Source: Bacillota bacterium
GTDB lineage: Bacteria > Bacillota > Clostridia > Lachnospirales > WQUN01
Length of the DNA: 23,183 nt
Reading direction: 5' to 3'
NCBI GenBank assembly: GCA_009782085.1
Contig: WQUN01000147.1
Span: 1 to 23,183 of the forward strand
Shown here in pieces: positions 14,673 through 22,467 of this stretch (positions are counted from its first letter, which is position 1; the number at the start of each line of letters is the position of its first letter). Made by a program: the position numbers and the translations under genes. The notes below the pieces were generated by a model. It saw only the letters and a program-made list of their open reading frames with translations. It was not told the DNA's origin and ran no database searches.

Positions 14673-16394
14673 ATGAACCCGACAGCAAAGCTGATACTGA
14701 TGGCAAAAAAACACTGGCGCATGATAGGAATAGCCTCCATAGGCATCGTCGGCGCGTCGCTGCTGAACCTTATCACGCCCGCGATCGTCCGCGGCCTGAC
14801 CGGGTCGCTCACGTCGGACACCGCGACCGTGCATATCCTTATCGTCTACTCCTCCGTGCTTGTGGGGGCGTATCTTCTGAGGGTCGGCTGCCGGTGGGTC
14901 GCTTTGGCAATCAGCCACGTGGCGGCCTGGAGCTTTGTGGGCGAGCTGACGGCTAAGGTGTATGAAAAGCTGCAAAAGCTGTCTATGAAGTATTACCAGG
15001 ACAAGCAGACCGGCCAGCTGATGAGCCGCATGATTAACGACACCCGCCAGGCCGAGATTTTAATAGCCCACGCTTTGCCCGACCTGATCAGCAACCTGAT
15101 CGTCATCATAGGCGTCGCGGTTTTGATCTTCTTGATAAATCCGATACTGGCCGCGATCGCTCTGATCCCGGTGCCGATCGTCTTTTGGGTGGGCACGTTC
15201 TTTTCGAAGAAGGTCGCGCCGCTGTTCAGGATAAACCAGGAGGTGCTGGGCGGCATAAACGCCGTCTCCCAGGACAATCTGTCCGGCATGAAGGAGATAC
15301 AGGCCTTCGGCCAGGAAGAGCGGGAACTCGGCAAGATGCTCGAGTTGTGCAGGCACTATTCCTACGTGAACATCCGCGCGAACTACGCGGCCGCGCTCTT
15401 TCACCCCGGCATTGAGTTCCTGACCTCCCTCGGCACGGTCATAGTCGTCGGGATAGGCGGCTACCTGTCCATGAACGGCAGGATGTCGGTCGCCGACGTC
15501 GTCGGCTTTTTGATGTATCTGAGCATTTTCTATCAGCCTCTGGCGGTCCTGTCGAGGCTGTTCGAGGACGTGCAGGTCTCCTTCGCGGGCGCGGTCAGGA
15601 TATTCGAGGTTTTGGACGCGGAGTCCGACGTGAAGGAAAAGCCGGACGCGGCCGTCCTCCAAAACTGCGCGGGGAAGATAGAGTTTAACAACGTCTCGTT
15701 TTATTACATACAGGAGGAGCCGGTGCTGTCGGACGTCTCGTTCACTGCCGAACCCGGCGAGATGATCGCGGTCGTGGGGCCGACGGGCGTCGGCAAGACC
15801 ACGATCGTCTCGCTGATGGAGAGGTTTTACGACCCCCAGCGCGGAAATATCTATATCGACGGCGTGGACATAAAGGACTTGACCCTGGAATCGCTCCGCT
15901 CCCAGATCTCGATGGTTTTGCAGGACGTTTTCCTGTTCAACGGGACGATAGCCGAGAACATCGCCTACGGTGTGAAGAACGCCGACGAAAAGCAGATCGA
16001 GGCGGCCGCGAGGGTCGCCTGCGCCGACGACTTCATCCGGCAGATGCCCCAGGGCTACCAGACGACGATCGGCGAACGGGGCGTCAGGCTCTCCGGCGGG
16101 CAGAAGCAGAGGCTTTCCATAGCGCGCGCGGTGCTTCGGGACACGCCGATTTTGATCCTCGACGAGGCGACCTCCTCCGTAGACATGGAGACGGAGCTCC
16201 AGATACAGCGGGCGATAGAGAACCTGTCCGGGAGCAGGACGTTGATAGTCATAGCGCACAGGCTCTCGACGATAATAAGCGCCGACCAGATACTGGTGCT
16301 CGACAAGGGCTCCATAATCGAGAAAGGCAGCTATTCGGAGCTGATGGAGCGTAACGGGGCGTTCGCGAGGCTGAACAGGCCGAAGAGCGCGTAA
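14673..16394 (+). CDS. ABC transporter, fused membrane and ATP-binding domains (exporter type)
   Basis: A 573-residue half-transporter of the MsbA/LmrA/BmrA class that would act as a dimer. The N-terminal ~310 residues have six membrane segments (for example IGIASIGIVGASLLNLI and LIVIIGVAVLIFLINPILAA). The ATPase domain has Walker A GPTGVGKTT (about 369-377), Q-loop QDVFLFNGTIAENI, signature LSGGQKQR, Walker B ILILDEATSSVD and the H-loop IAHRLSTI, all intact. I chose the ATG at 14673 because GGGAGG precedes it by about nine bases; an in-frame ATG at 14616 lacks a ribosome binding site and would add 19 residues of non-membrane sequence. The cargo cannot be told from the sequence. Confidence 0.92.
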   Translation: MNPTAKLILMAKKHWRMIGIASIGIVGASLLNLITPAIVRGLTGSLTSDTATVHILIVYSSVLVGAYLLRVGCRWVALAISHVAAWSFVGELTAKVYEKLQKLSMKYYQDKQTGQLMSRMINDTRQAEILIAHALPDLISNLIVIIGVAVLIFLINPILAAIALIPVPIVFWVGTFFSKKVAPLFRINQEVLGGINAVSQDNLSGMKEIQAFGQEERELGKMLELCRHYSYVNIRANYAAALFHPGIEFLTSLGTVIVVGIGGYLSMNGRMSVADVVGFLMYLSIFYQPLAVLSRLFEDVQVSFAGAVRIFEVLDAESDVKEKPDAAVLQNCAGKIEFNNVSFYYIQEEPVLSDVSFTAEPGEMIAVVGPTGVGKTTIVSLMERFYDPQRGNIYIDGVDIKDLTLESLRSQISMVLQDVFLFNGTIAENIAYGVKNADEKQIEAAARVACADDFIRQMPQGYQTTIGERGVRLSGGQKQRLSIARAVLRDTPILILDEATSSVDMETELQIQRAIENLSGSRTLIVIAHRLSTIISADQILVLDKGSIIEKGSYSELMERNGAFARLNRPKSA

Positions 16395-16428
16395 AATATT
16401 TCAATAGCAAACACGGGAGGCATACGCC

Positions 16429-16902
16429 ATGCTGGTTTTCGAGATGTCCGGCGCGGAGGTGAAAACCCTGATGAACCGGCTGCTGAAAGAGGACGTGTTC
16501 GACAAGTTCGAGGTCAGGGGGGCGGAGGTCTGCGGGTTCACGAAGTTCACCGCCAGCGGTATCCTGGACAAAACCGCTTTGCCGGACGGCGATAAGGCGA
16601 AAACCCCGCGAAGCTACTGCCTCTGGAGCGAGCTTCGGCCGTATGTGTACGACTGGGTCAGGGGAGGCAGGACGCCGAGGTCGATGAAGATCATATTTTC
16701 TCTCGGGGACGAGGCCGTGGCCAAGGCGCACGGAAATGCCGCGGCCATGTTCCTGAACCTGAATTTCGAGGAGGGAACGGCCCGGTTCACCACGGCGACG
16801 GCGCAAAAGACATTTACTATGGATAAAACCGTCGATCAGATCTGGGATCAGAAGATATTAAATTTCTTTAAGAAGTATTTTCCCGCCGCTAAGATTGTAT
16901 AG
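16429..16902 (+). CDS. DUF5721-like hypothetical protein
   Basis: A 157-residue soluble protein with no signal peptide or membrane segment. The pattern, with a short N-terminal strand and helix (MSGAEVKTLMNRLLKEDVFDKF), the middle SYCLWSELRPYVYDWVRGGRTPRSMKIIFSL and the C-terminal FTTATAQKTFTMDKTVDQIWDQ, matches what I recall of the clostridial family DUF5721, whose function is unknown. GGGAGG lies about nine bases before the ATG. It follows the ABC transporter by 34 bases and may be co-transcribed. The CIRCE hairpin with a T-run downstream could end its transcript. Confidence 0.7.
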   Translation: MLVFEMSGAEVKTLMNRLLKEDVFDKFEVRGAEVCGFTKFTASGILDKTALPDGDKAKTPRSYCLWSELRPYVYDWVRGGRTPRSMKIIFSLGDEAVAKAHGNAAAMFLNLNFEEGTARFTTATAQKTFTMDKTVDQIWDQKILNFFKKYFPAAKIV

Positions 16903-16934
16903 TAAGGCTATCTTTCCTTTTGGCGCTCATTCGT

Positions 16935-16961
16935 TTAGCACTCATTGATGTCGAGTGCTAA
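16935..16961. promoter_or_regulatory. CIRCE operator (HrcA binding site) upstream of htpG
   Basis: TTAGCACTC at 16935-16943, nine bases, GAGTGCTAA at 16953-16961: an exact match to the CIRCE consensus. HrcA binds CIRCE and represses chaperone genes until heat shock. It lies 8 bases upstream of the -35 of the htpG promoter, rather than in the leader as at many groESL and dnaK genes. Confidence 0.95.
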
Positions 16962-16967
16962 TTTTTT
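16935..16967 (+). terminator. CIRCE hairpin followed by a T-run, possible intrinsic terminator
   Basis: The nine-base-pair CIRCE stem is directly followed by six T residues (16962-16967). In RNA this looks like a weak intrinsic terminator (few G-C pairs), so it could also stop read-through from the DUF5721-like gene. Confidence 0.4.
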
Positions 16968-16968
16968 C

Positions 16969-16997
16969 TTGACAAAAATGGCTTAACCGGATAGTAT
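16969..16997 (+). promoter_or_regulatory. Sigma-A-type promoter of htpG
   Basis: TTGACA at 16969-16974 (perfect), a 17-base spacer and TAGTAT at 16992-16997 (five of six). The start codon at 17046 is about 49 bases past the -10. CIRCE lies immediately upstream. Confidence 0.85.
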
Positions 16998-17045
16998 ATA
17001 GCGTAATCATACTAATTCTTGAAAAGAACCAAGGAGGAATCCCAA

Positions 17046-19187
17046 ATGCCAACCGAAAAAGGCAGTCTTTCGATCCACAGCGACAACATCATGCCGATCA
17101 TAAAGAAATGGCTCTATTCCGACTCCGACATTTTTGTCCGGGAGATGGTTTCGAACGCCACCGACGCCATTACGAAGCTCCGAAAGCTCTCGGACATGGG
17201 CGAGGCCCCGAATGTTCCCGCGGACGAGACCTACGCGATACTCGTGAGGGTCGATAAGGAAAAAGGGACGCTGTCGTTCGAGGATAACGGCGTCGGCATG
17301 ACCGCGGAAGAGATAAAGCAGTATATCAACCAGATCGCCTTCTCCGGGGCCAGCGATTTTCTGACCAAGTACCAGGACAAGATCGACAAGGAGAGCGAAT
17401 TCATCGGCCATTTCGGCCTCGGGTTCTACTCGGTGTTCATGGTGGCCGAAAAGGTCGAAATAGACACGCTGTCCTATCTGGACGGCGCGGCGGCGGCCCA
17501 CTGGGTCTGCGACGGCGGCGCGGAATTCGAGCTTTCGGAGAGCGGGCGGACGGCCAGGGGCACTTTGATCACCTTGCACATCGGCCCGGACGGCAAGGAA
17601 TTCCTGGAAGAGTACAAGCTGCGGAGCGTGCTTATCAAATACTGCAATTTCATGCCCGTGGAGATATATCTGGAAAACGCCGCCGCCAAAAAGGACGGCG
17701 GGCCGGCGGACGAAGACGCGGACGAGGATATGGACGGCGGCGTATATGATGAAACCGACGGCGAAGACATCGCCGGGCCGGCCGATGATGATGCGGACAA
17801 AGATATTGACGGCGGCGCGCGGGACGAAGACATCGCCGGGCCGGATGGAACCGAACATCATGGCGGCAACGGCGAAGAATGCGAATGCGGGCATGAACAC
17901 GCCGACGGCGGGGAATGCGAATGCGGGCATGACCACGCACACGGACATGACCACGCACACGGACATAAGCATCCGCGTAAGCCGAAAAAATCCGGTCCCA
18001 AGCCCGTGAACGACACCCACCCGCTCTGGCTGAAGGCCGCGAACGACTGCACGGACGACGAGTATAAGGCCTTTTACCACAAGGTTTTCTCCGATTTCAA
18101 CGATCCGCTGTTCTGGATCTACCTGAACATGGACTATCCCTACCGGCTTAAGGGCATACTGTTCTTCCCGAAGCTGCGGCACGACTTCGAGTACACGGAG
18201 GGCCAGGTCAAGCTCTACAACAACCAGGTCTTCGTGGCGGACAACATCAAGGAGGTCATCCCGGAATTCCTGCTGCTCCTTAAGGGCGTCATGGACTGCC
18301 CCGACCTGCCGCTGAACGTGTCGCGCAGCTTCCTGCAGAACGACGGTTACGCGAACAAGATGTCGGGATACATCAGCCGCAAGGTCGCGGACAAGCTGAA
18401 CACTTTGTTCAAGAACGAGCGGGAGACGTACTGCTCGTACTGGGAGGACATAAATCCGTTCATCAAGTACGGCTGCATAAGGGAGAAGGATTTCTACGAC
18501 AAGGTCAAGGGCTCCGTGGTCTACAAGACCACGGCCGGCGATTTCCAGACCTTGGCGGAGTTCACCGCCAGGAACGAGGGAAAGACGGGCAAGACTGTCT
18601 ACTATGTGACCAACGAGCAGCAGCAGTCCCAGTATGTCAAAATGTTCAGGGACCAGGACATGGAGGCGGTCATACTGACAGCAAACCTGGACAACCCGTT
18701 CATCTCCTACGTGGAGGGCTATGAGAGCGGCATACGCTTCCAGCGGATCGACTCGGACATCTCCGAGGGCCTCAAGGGCGAGAACCAGACGGAGAACGAC
18801 GAGGCGCTCCAGGGCCTGTTCCGCAAGGCCCTTGGGAACGACAGGCTGTCTGTCAAAACGGAGAACCTGAAATCCCCGGCCGTTTCGGCCGTGATACTGC
18901 TCTCGGAGCAGTCCCGCCGTATGCGCGAGATGAGCAGGATGTTCGGTGGCGGCATGAACATGAACATGTTCGAGGACGAGGAGACGCTCGTCCTGAACAA
19001 CGCCAACAGCCTGGTGCACTCGCTGATGACGCTGAAGGATCAGGAAGGCCGCGAGGCTGACGTGAATCTGATCTGCGAGCACATATACGATCTGGCGATG
19101 CTCGGGCACAAGCCGCTGGAGAGCGGGCGGATGACGAGGTTCATCGAGAGGAGCAACGAGATTTTGGGGAGGGTCGTGCAGGGGTGA
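17046..19187 (+). CDS. htpG: Hsp90-family molecular chaperone with an acidic, His/Cys-rich linker
   Basis: The 713-residue protein is a bacterial Hsp90, an ATP-dependent dimeric chaperone. The N-terminal ATPase domain shows SDIFVREMVSNATDAITKL (catalytic Glu33, Asn37), FEDNGVGM and FIGHFGLGFYSVFM. The middle domain has DPLFWIYLNMDYPYRLKGILFFPK and the catalytic-loop Arg in LPLNVSRSFLQ; the C-terminal dimerisation region is present. Between the N and middle domains (about residues 214-318) is a ~105-residue insert, first an Asp-rich repeat, then a segment with four Cys and twelve His (ECECGHEH, ECECGHDHAHGHDHAHGHKH), then a basic Lys/Pro tail. Bacterial HtpG usually has only a short linker here. 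AAGGAGG fits the ATG at 17046; an upstream in-frame TTG at 17019 is not needed. CIRCE implies HrcA control. Metal binding by the insert is inference. Confidence 0.95.
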   Translation: MPTEKGSLSIHSDNIMPIIKKWLYSDSDIFVREMVSNATDAITKLRKLSDMGEAPNVPADETYAILVRVDKEKGTLSFEDNGVGMTAEEIKQYINQIAFSGASDFLTKYQDKIDKESEFIGHFGLGFYSVFMVAEKVEIDTLSYLDGAAAAHWVCDGGAEFELSESGRTARGTLITLHIGPDGKEFLEEYKLRSVLIKYCNFMPVEIYLENAAAKKDGGPADEDADEDMDGGVYDETDGEDIAGPADDDADKDIDGGARDEDIAGPDGTEHHGGNGEECECGHEHADGGECECGHDHAHGHDHAHGHKHPRKPKKSGPKPVNDTHPLWLKAANDCTDDEYKAFYHKVFSDFNDPLFWIYLNMDYPYRLKGILFFPKLRHDFEYTEGQVKLYNNQVFVADNIKEVIPEFLLLLKGVMDCPDLPLNVSRSFLQNDGYANKMSGYISRKVADKLNTLFKNERETYCSYWEDINPFIKYGCIREKDFYDKVKGSVVYKTTAGDFQTLAEFTARNEGKTGKTVYYVTNEQQQSQYVKMFRDQDMEAVILTANLDNPFISYVEGYESGIRFQRIDSDISEGLKGENQTENDEALQGLFRKALGNDRLSVKTENLKSPAVSAVILLSEQSRRMREMSRMFGGGMNMNMFEDEETLVLNNANSLVHSLMTLKDQEGREADVNLICEHIYDLAMLGHKPLESGRMTRFIERSNEILGRVVQG
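17878..17963. repeat. Short tandem repeats encoding the His/Cys-rich HtpG linker
   Basis: GAATGCGAATGCGGGCATGA occurs at 17877-17896 and again at 17913-17932. CATGACCACGCACACGGA follows twice in tandem (17928-17945 and 17946-17963). The repeats are in frame and code for ECECGH and HDHAHG units, so the metal-ligand-rich segment has grown by local duplication. Confidence 0.9.
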
Positions 19188-19249
19188 ATGAGAAGGTAAC
19201 ATAAGGTGGGGGAGCTTGCGTTTTATATCATGCGGCAGGGAGGATTTTT

Positions 19250-19504
19250 ATGCAGGCCACAGCCTATGAGGGCTATTTTGACAACGGATGTTTTTACACG
19301 TCTGGAACAGCCATGAAGATACCGGAAAAATGTCGTATAGTTATTGCTATCTTGGAAGATTCACAAGATACTGAAACAAATAAACAGATTGCGAGCGTTC
19401 CAAATTCAAAATTGCAATTTGATTTTGTTACCGATGTACCGCCATTACCGGATAGCTTTTTTGACCCTTTGCCCGAAGAGGAGTTAGAATTATGGGGACT
19501 TTAG
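19250..19504 (+). CDS. VapB-like antitoxin
   Basis: An 84-residue protein beginning MQATAYEGYFDNGCFYTSGT, which resembles the short beta-rich start of antitoxins that pair with PIN-domain toxins (a YxGYFxxGxF pattern followed by IPEKCRIVIAIL). The C-terminal part (PPLPDSFFDPLPEEELELWGL) is acidic with Pro and Trp, typical of the toxin-binding tail. GGGAGG lies six bases before the ATG. The end overlaps a broken PIN toxin gene by 13 bases, the usual arrangement of such pairs. The codon use is visibly more AT-rich than that of htpG and metA on either side, consistent with acquisition by transfer. Confidence 0.65.
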   Translation: MQATAYEGYFDNGCFYTSGTAMKIPEKCRIVIAILEDSQDTETNKQIASVPNSKLQFDFVTDVPPLPDSFFDPLPEEELELWGL

Positions 19505-19724
19505 GGTATTTGCTTGATACGCACACTTTTATTTGGGCAATACGCGAGAGCCGTAAATTAAGCATATAAGAACCTATCACGCCCATTACGCCGGTAAATT
19601 TATCTGGGAACACCGCGACCCATTCGATAGACTTTTGGCGGCACAGGCATTTGCGGAAAATTTGGTTCTTATAACCGACGATTCGGCTTTTGCTTCGCTT
19701 CCCTGGCTTAATGTGCTATGGTGA
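19492..19724 (+). pseudogene. Decayed VapC-type PIN-domain toxin with an internal deletion
   Basis: Translation from ATG 19492 gives MGTLGYLLDTHTFIWAIRES, the start of a PIN toxin with its first catalytic Asp, but stops at TAA 19567-19569 after 25 residues. In another frame from about 19566 to the TGA at 19722-19724 comes the PIN C-terminus: WEHRDPFDRLLAAQAFAE, then NLVLITDDSAFASL and NVLW, including the late acidic residues. A complete PIN toxin is about 125-135 residues; here roughly the middle third to half is missing at a frame-breaking junction near 19555-19575. The product is therefore almost certainly inactive. It overlaps the antitoxin gene by 13 bases. Confidence 0.8.
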
Positions 19725-19789
19725 GTGTGTCATTGCAGCGTAACCGCTAACGGATTCAACGTCATAATCTAGTTCTAGGAGAATTCCCA

Positions 19790-20695
19790 ATGCCTATAAA
19801 AGTCCCCGATTCCATCCCGGCTAAAAAAATCCTGACCGCCGAGAACGTCTTCGTCATGGACGAGAGCGTCGCGTTCCACCAGGACATTCGGGCGCTCAAG
19901 ATACTTATCCTCAACCTCATGCCGGACAAGCAGGTCACGGAGGTCCAGATACTGCGGCTTCTGGGCAACACGCCGCTGCAGATCGACGTGAAGTTCCTGC
20001 GTATGGAGAGCCGCGCGTCCAAGCACACCAGCGAGGAGTATCTGTCGGCGTTCTACAACGTCTTCAGCGAGGTGCGCGGCATGAGGTTCGACGGCATGAT
20101 AATCACCGGCGCGCCGGTGGAGCAGATGGAGTTCGAGAGCGTCACATACTGGCGCGAGCTGACGGAGATCATGGCCTGGACGGACGCGAACGTGACCTCC
20201 ACGTTCCATATATGCTGGGGCGCGCAGGCGGGGCTATATTACCACTACGGCATTCCGAAGCTCCCCCTTGGGCGCAAGCGCTCCGGCGTGTTCAGCCACA
20301 CGGTCAACAAGCCCGGCGTGAAGCTCCTTTGCGGCTTCGACGACGTGTTCTGGGCGCCTCATTCCAGGCATACGGAGGTGCGGAGGGAGGACGTGGAGAA
20401 GGTCCCGGGGCTGGAGATACTCTCGGAGTCCACTGAGGCCGGGGTATACATAGCCGCGTCCACGGACGGGAAGCGGGTCTTCGTAACGGGACACTCGGAG
20501 TACGACCCGCTGACGCTCAGAAACGAGTATTTCCGGGATTTGGCCAAAGATCCGTCCGTGCTCGCGCCGGAGAATTATTTTCCGGGCGACGACCCCGCGA
20601 AGGAGCCGAAAGTCCTTTGGCGCGCCCACGCGAACCTGCTGTACGGGAATTGGCTGAATTACTATGTTTATCAGGAGACGCCGTATCAGTTGTAA
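19790..20695 (+). CDS. metA: Homoserine O-acetyltransferase (MetA family)
   Basis: MetA acylates homoserine in the first dedicated step of methionine synthesis. The 301-residue protein has LNLMPDKQVTEVQILRLLGN, the nucleophile-elbow Cys in HICWGAQAGLYYHYGI, and the catalytic His and Glu in VTGHSEYDPLTL. Residue 111 is Glu (in TGAPVEQMEF), the residue that established work on the family links to acetyl-CoA rather than succinyl-CoA use; E. coli MetA has Gly here. I therefore call it an acetyltransferase despite the family name. AGGAGAA precedes the ATG by about eight bases. No S-box riboswitch or T-box is recognisable in the short upstream region, and no other methionine gene is adjacent. Confidence 0.95.
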   Translation: MPIKVPDSIPAKKILTAENVFVMDESVAFHQDIRALKILILNLMPDKQVTEVQILRLLGNTPLQIDVKFLRMESRASKHTSEEYLSAFYNVFSEVRGMRFDGMIITGAPVEQMEFESVTYWRELTEIMAWTDANVTSTFHICWGAQAGLYYHYGIPKLPLGRKRSGVFSHTVNKPGVKLLCGFDDVFWAPHSRHTEVRREDVEKVPGLEILSESTEAGVYIAASTDGKRVFVTGHSEYDPLTLRNEYFRDLAKDPSVLAPENYFPGDDPAKEPKVLWRAHANLLYGNWLNYYVYQETPYQL

Positions 20696-20776
20696 TCTAA
20701 ACCGCCGTGCATATTATTTCCCCAATTTCAAATCATATTGTCATAGCGATTCGGTTGACAAGGAAGGGGAAATGAC

Positions 20777-21799
20777 ATGCGGCCCATAAAAATGGCGGCG
20801 ATTGGCGCCGGCATGGCCTGGAAGAATCTGCACATGCCGGCTTACAAACGACTCGCGGACAAGTTTACGATCAGCGCGGTCTGCGACAGGGATATCGGGA
20901 AGGCGCAGGAGGCGGCCAAAGACGTCGGGCTCCCCGGGGAGCGTGTCTTTACGGACTACGAGGCCATGTTCGCGAAACTCAACGGGGAGATAGAGGCCGT
21001 CGATATAATGACGCCCATCGGCCTCAACTACGAGATGGTCAAGGACGTCTTGGCCCGCGGCAAGGATGTCATCGCGGAAAAGCCGTTCGCCGGCACGCCT
21101 AAGGGCGCTGCCGACCTCATCAAGGTCTGCCAGAAGTCGAAGGTCAAAATACTGATCGCCGAGAATTTCAGGTATACGGAGGAAAACCGGCTTATCAAGA
21201 AACTGATCGACGACCGGGAGATCGGCAACGTCGCGTATTTCATCGACAACAACGTGACCGACTTCCCGTCGGCCATGCTGGGCTCCGGGTATTCCGCGGT
21301 GGATTGGCGGCAGCACCCGGACTTCGAAGGCGGGATCTTCCTGGACAGCGGCGTGCATCACGTGGCCAGGCACCACTTCCTCTTCGGGGCCGCCCAAAGG
21401 GTGCACGCCTACGGCAGGCACGCGGAGGTGGATTTTTGCCCGTTCTCGTGTATAAACGCGCTTATCTCCTACGACGTTCAGGTCGTCGGGCACTACGCGT
21501 TCTTCTGCATAGCCAGGGAGACCCAGTCGCCGCCGGTCGGCTTCCGCATTTTCGGGACGCACGGCGAGATTTTCCTGGAAAGCGCGGACTGCGGCTATGT
21601 GAACATGTCGCTTAAAAGCGGGGAGCACCGGGCGATTCCGTATAAGCCGGGCGAGGGTTATTACAACGAGCTCTGCAATTTTTACGACGCGGTCAGAAAC
21701 AACGCGGAGATAATCTCGACGCCGGAGAAGACCCACGAGGACATGAAGCTGATCTTCGAGATCCTGAAATCGGCCAAGCAGCACGCGCAGCCGGAATAA
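20777..21799 (+). CDS. Gfo/Idh/MocA family NAD(P)-dependent oxidoreductase
   Basis: A 340-residue two-domain dehydrogenase of the sugar/inositol type. The N-terminal Rossmann fold has IKMAAIGAGMAWKNLHMPAY (GxGxxx variant) and ISAVCDRD; the family signature AEKPFAGTPKGAADLI contains the conserved EKP lysine. The C-terminal domain includes GGIFLDSGVHHVARHHFLFG, whose GGxxxDxGxHxxD-like motif carries the usual catalytic His. Substrate is probably a sugar or cyclitol but cannot be specified. The start follows AAGGGGAAATGAC. It is a single gene, ending in a strong terminator at 21821-21850. Confidence 0.9.
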   Translation: MRPIKMAAIGAGMAWKNLHMPAYKRLADKFTISAVCDRDIGKAQEAAKDVGLPGERVFTDYEAMFAKLNGEIEAVDIMTPIGLNYEMVKDVLARGKDVIAEKPFAGTPKGAADLIKVCQKSKVKILIAENFRYTEENRLIKKLIDDREIGNVAYFIDNNVTDFPSAMLGSGYSAVDWRQHPDFEGGIFLDSGVHHVARHHFLFGAAQRVHAYGRHAEVDFCPFSCINALISYDVQVVGHYAFFCIARETQSPPVGFRIFGTHGEIFLESADCGYVNMSLKSGEHRAIPYKPGEGYYNELCNFYDAVRNNAEIISTPEKTHEDMKLIFEILKSAKQHAQPE

Positions 21800-21820
21800 C
21801 TTTTTTGTCATACTCTGCCA

Positions 21821-21850
21821 AACCTGCGGAATATGCCGCAGGTTTTTTAT
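21821..21850 (+). terminator. Rho-independent terminator after the Gfo/Idh/MocA gene
   Basis: AACCTGCGG (21821-21829), loop AATATG, CCGCAGGTT (21836-21844), followed by further T residues: a nine-base-pair stem plus T-run, 21 bases after the stop codon. Confidence 0.93.
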
Positions 21851-21977
21851 TTCCGGATGTTGACATTGCGACGCGAATATGGAAAAATATATCATATCGC
21901 CGCCGGACGAGCAAACTTTGGGCGCGCTCCGGCGTATATTGATTTATCAGATAATTAATACCACAGGAGGTATGTAT

Positions 21978-22394
21978 ATGAAACAGGAGAGGTTGAAAAT
22001 CCTCGGGATGCTGGAGGACGGGAAGATTACCGCCGACGACGCCTCGAAACTGCTGGAGTCCCTGAAGCAGACCGGAAAGAGCGAGCGCTGGGACGACGCC
22101 GACGATTGGGACTTCAGCGAGCACGTGAAGAATTTCTCCAAAAATGTCGAGGAGTTCTCCAAGGAAGTCGGCGCGAAGATGGATTCCGCGTTTAAGACCA
22201 TGGAGCCCAAGCTGCGCGCGGCGACGAAGGTCGTCGTGGAAAAAACGGCCAACGTCGTGTCCGAAATCTCGAAGGCTCTGAACGAGAGCGTTAAGAACAT
22301 GGACAAGAGCGGCAAGGAGTGCTGCGGAGACGCTAAAGAGGAAGCGAAAGAGGATTGCTGCTGCGGCGGGGACGACGGGCCGAAAGAGAATTGA
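21978..22394 (+). CDS. SHOCT-like (YvlB/LiaX N-terminal type) protein with Cys-rich tail
   Basis: A 138-residue protein. Residues 1-25 (ERLKILGMLEDGKITADDASKLLESL) match the short helical SHOCT-like domain at the N-terminus of YvlB/LiaX envelope-stress proteins and related small proteins. The middle is an amphipathic, probably coiled-coil region (about 40-110), and the last ~27 residues contain CC and CCC clusters separated by acidic residues (KECCGDAKEEAKEDCCCGGDDG), a possible metal-binding tail. No membrane segment is seen. AGGAGG at 21965-21970 is seven bases before ATG 21978 and only one base before an ATG at 21972, so 21978 is the start. A possible -35 (TTGACA, 21860-21865) has no clear -10. 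It is bounded by terminators on both sides. Function unknown. Confidence 0.75.
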   Translation: MKQERLKILGMLEDGKITADDASKLLESLKQTGKSERWDDADDWDFSEHVKNFSKNVEEFSKEVGAKMDSAFKTMEPKLRAATKVVVEKTANVVSEISKALNESVKNMDKSGKECCGDAKEEAKEDCCCGGDDGPKEN

Positions 22395-22439
22395 CGCGGT
22401 CCGGAACATAACCGCGGAACATAACCACTAAAAACAAAG

Positions 22440-22467
22440 AGAGGCGTATCCCCTGGGGTACGCCTCT
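22440..22467 (+). terminator. Hairpin terminator after the SHOCT-like gene
   Basis: AGAGGCGTA (22440-22448) pairs with TACGCCTCT (22459-22467) around TCCCCTGGGG; only three T residues follow, counting the stem end. The stem is strong but the T-run is short. The hairpin is nearly symmetrical and could act in both directions (AAAG on the left side). Confidence 0.75.

Noticed and set aside
17007..19202. A 731-codon open frame on the minus strand opposite htpG
   Set aside because: A codon-bias shadow: the plus strand encodes a clear Hsp90 with all its motifs.
19725..19789. Possible S-box or T-box riboswitch before metA
   Set aside because: The gap to the preceding pseudogene is only 65 bases and shows none of the expected helices or a terminator hairpin.
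20755..20776. TTGACA just before the Gfo/Idh/MocA gene as a -35
   Set aside because: It is only about 17 bases from the start codon, leaving no room for a -10 and leader.
22402..22426. Two copies of CGGAACATAACC before the terminator
   Set aside because: A real 12-base direct repeat with period 13, but too short and isolated to assign a function.
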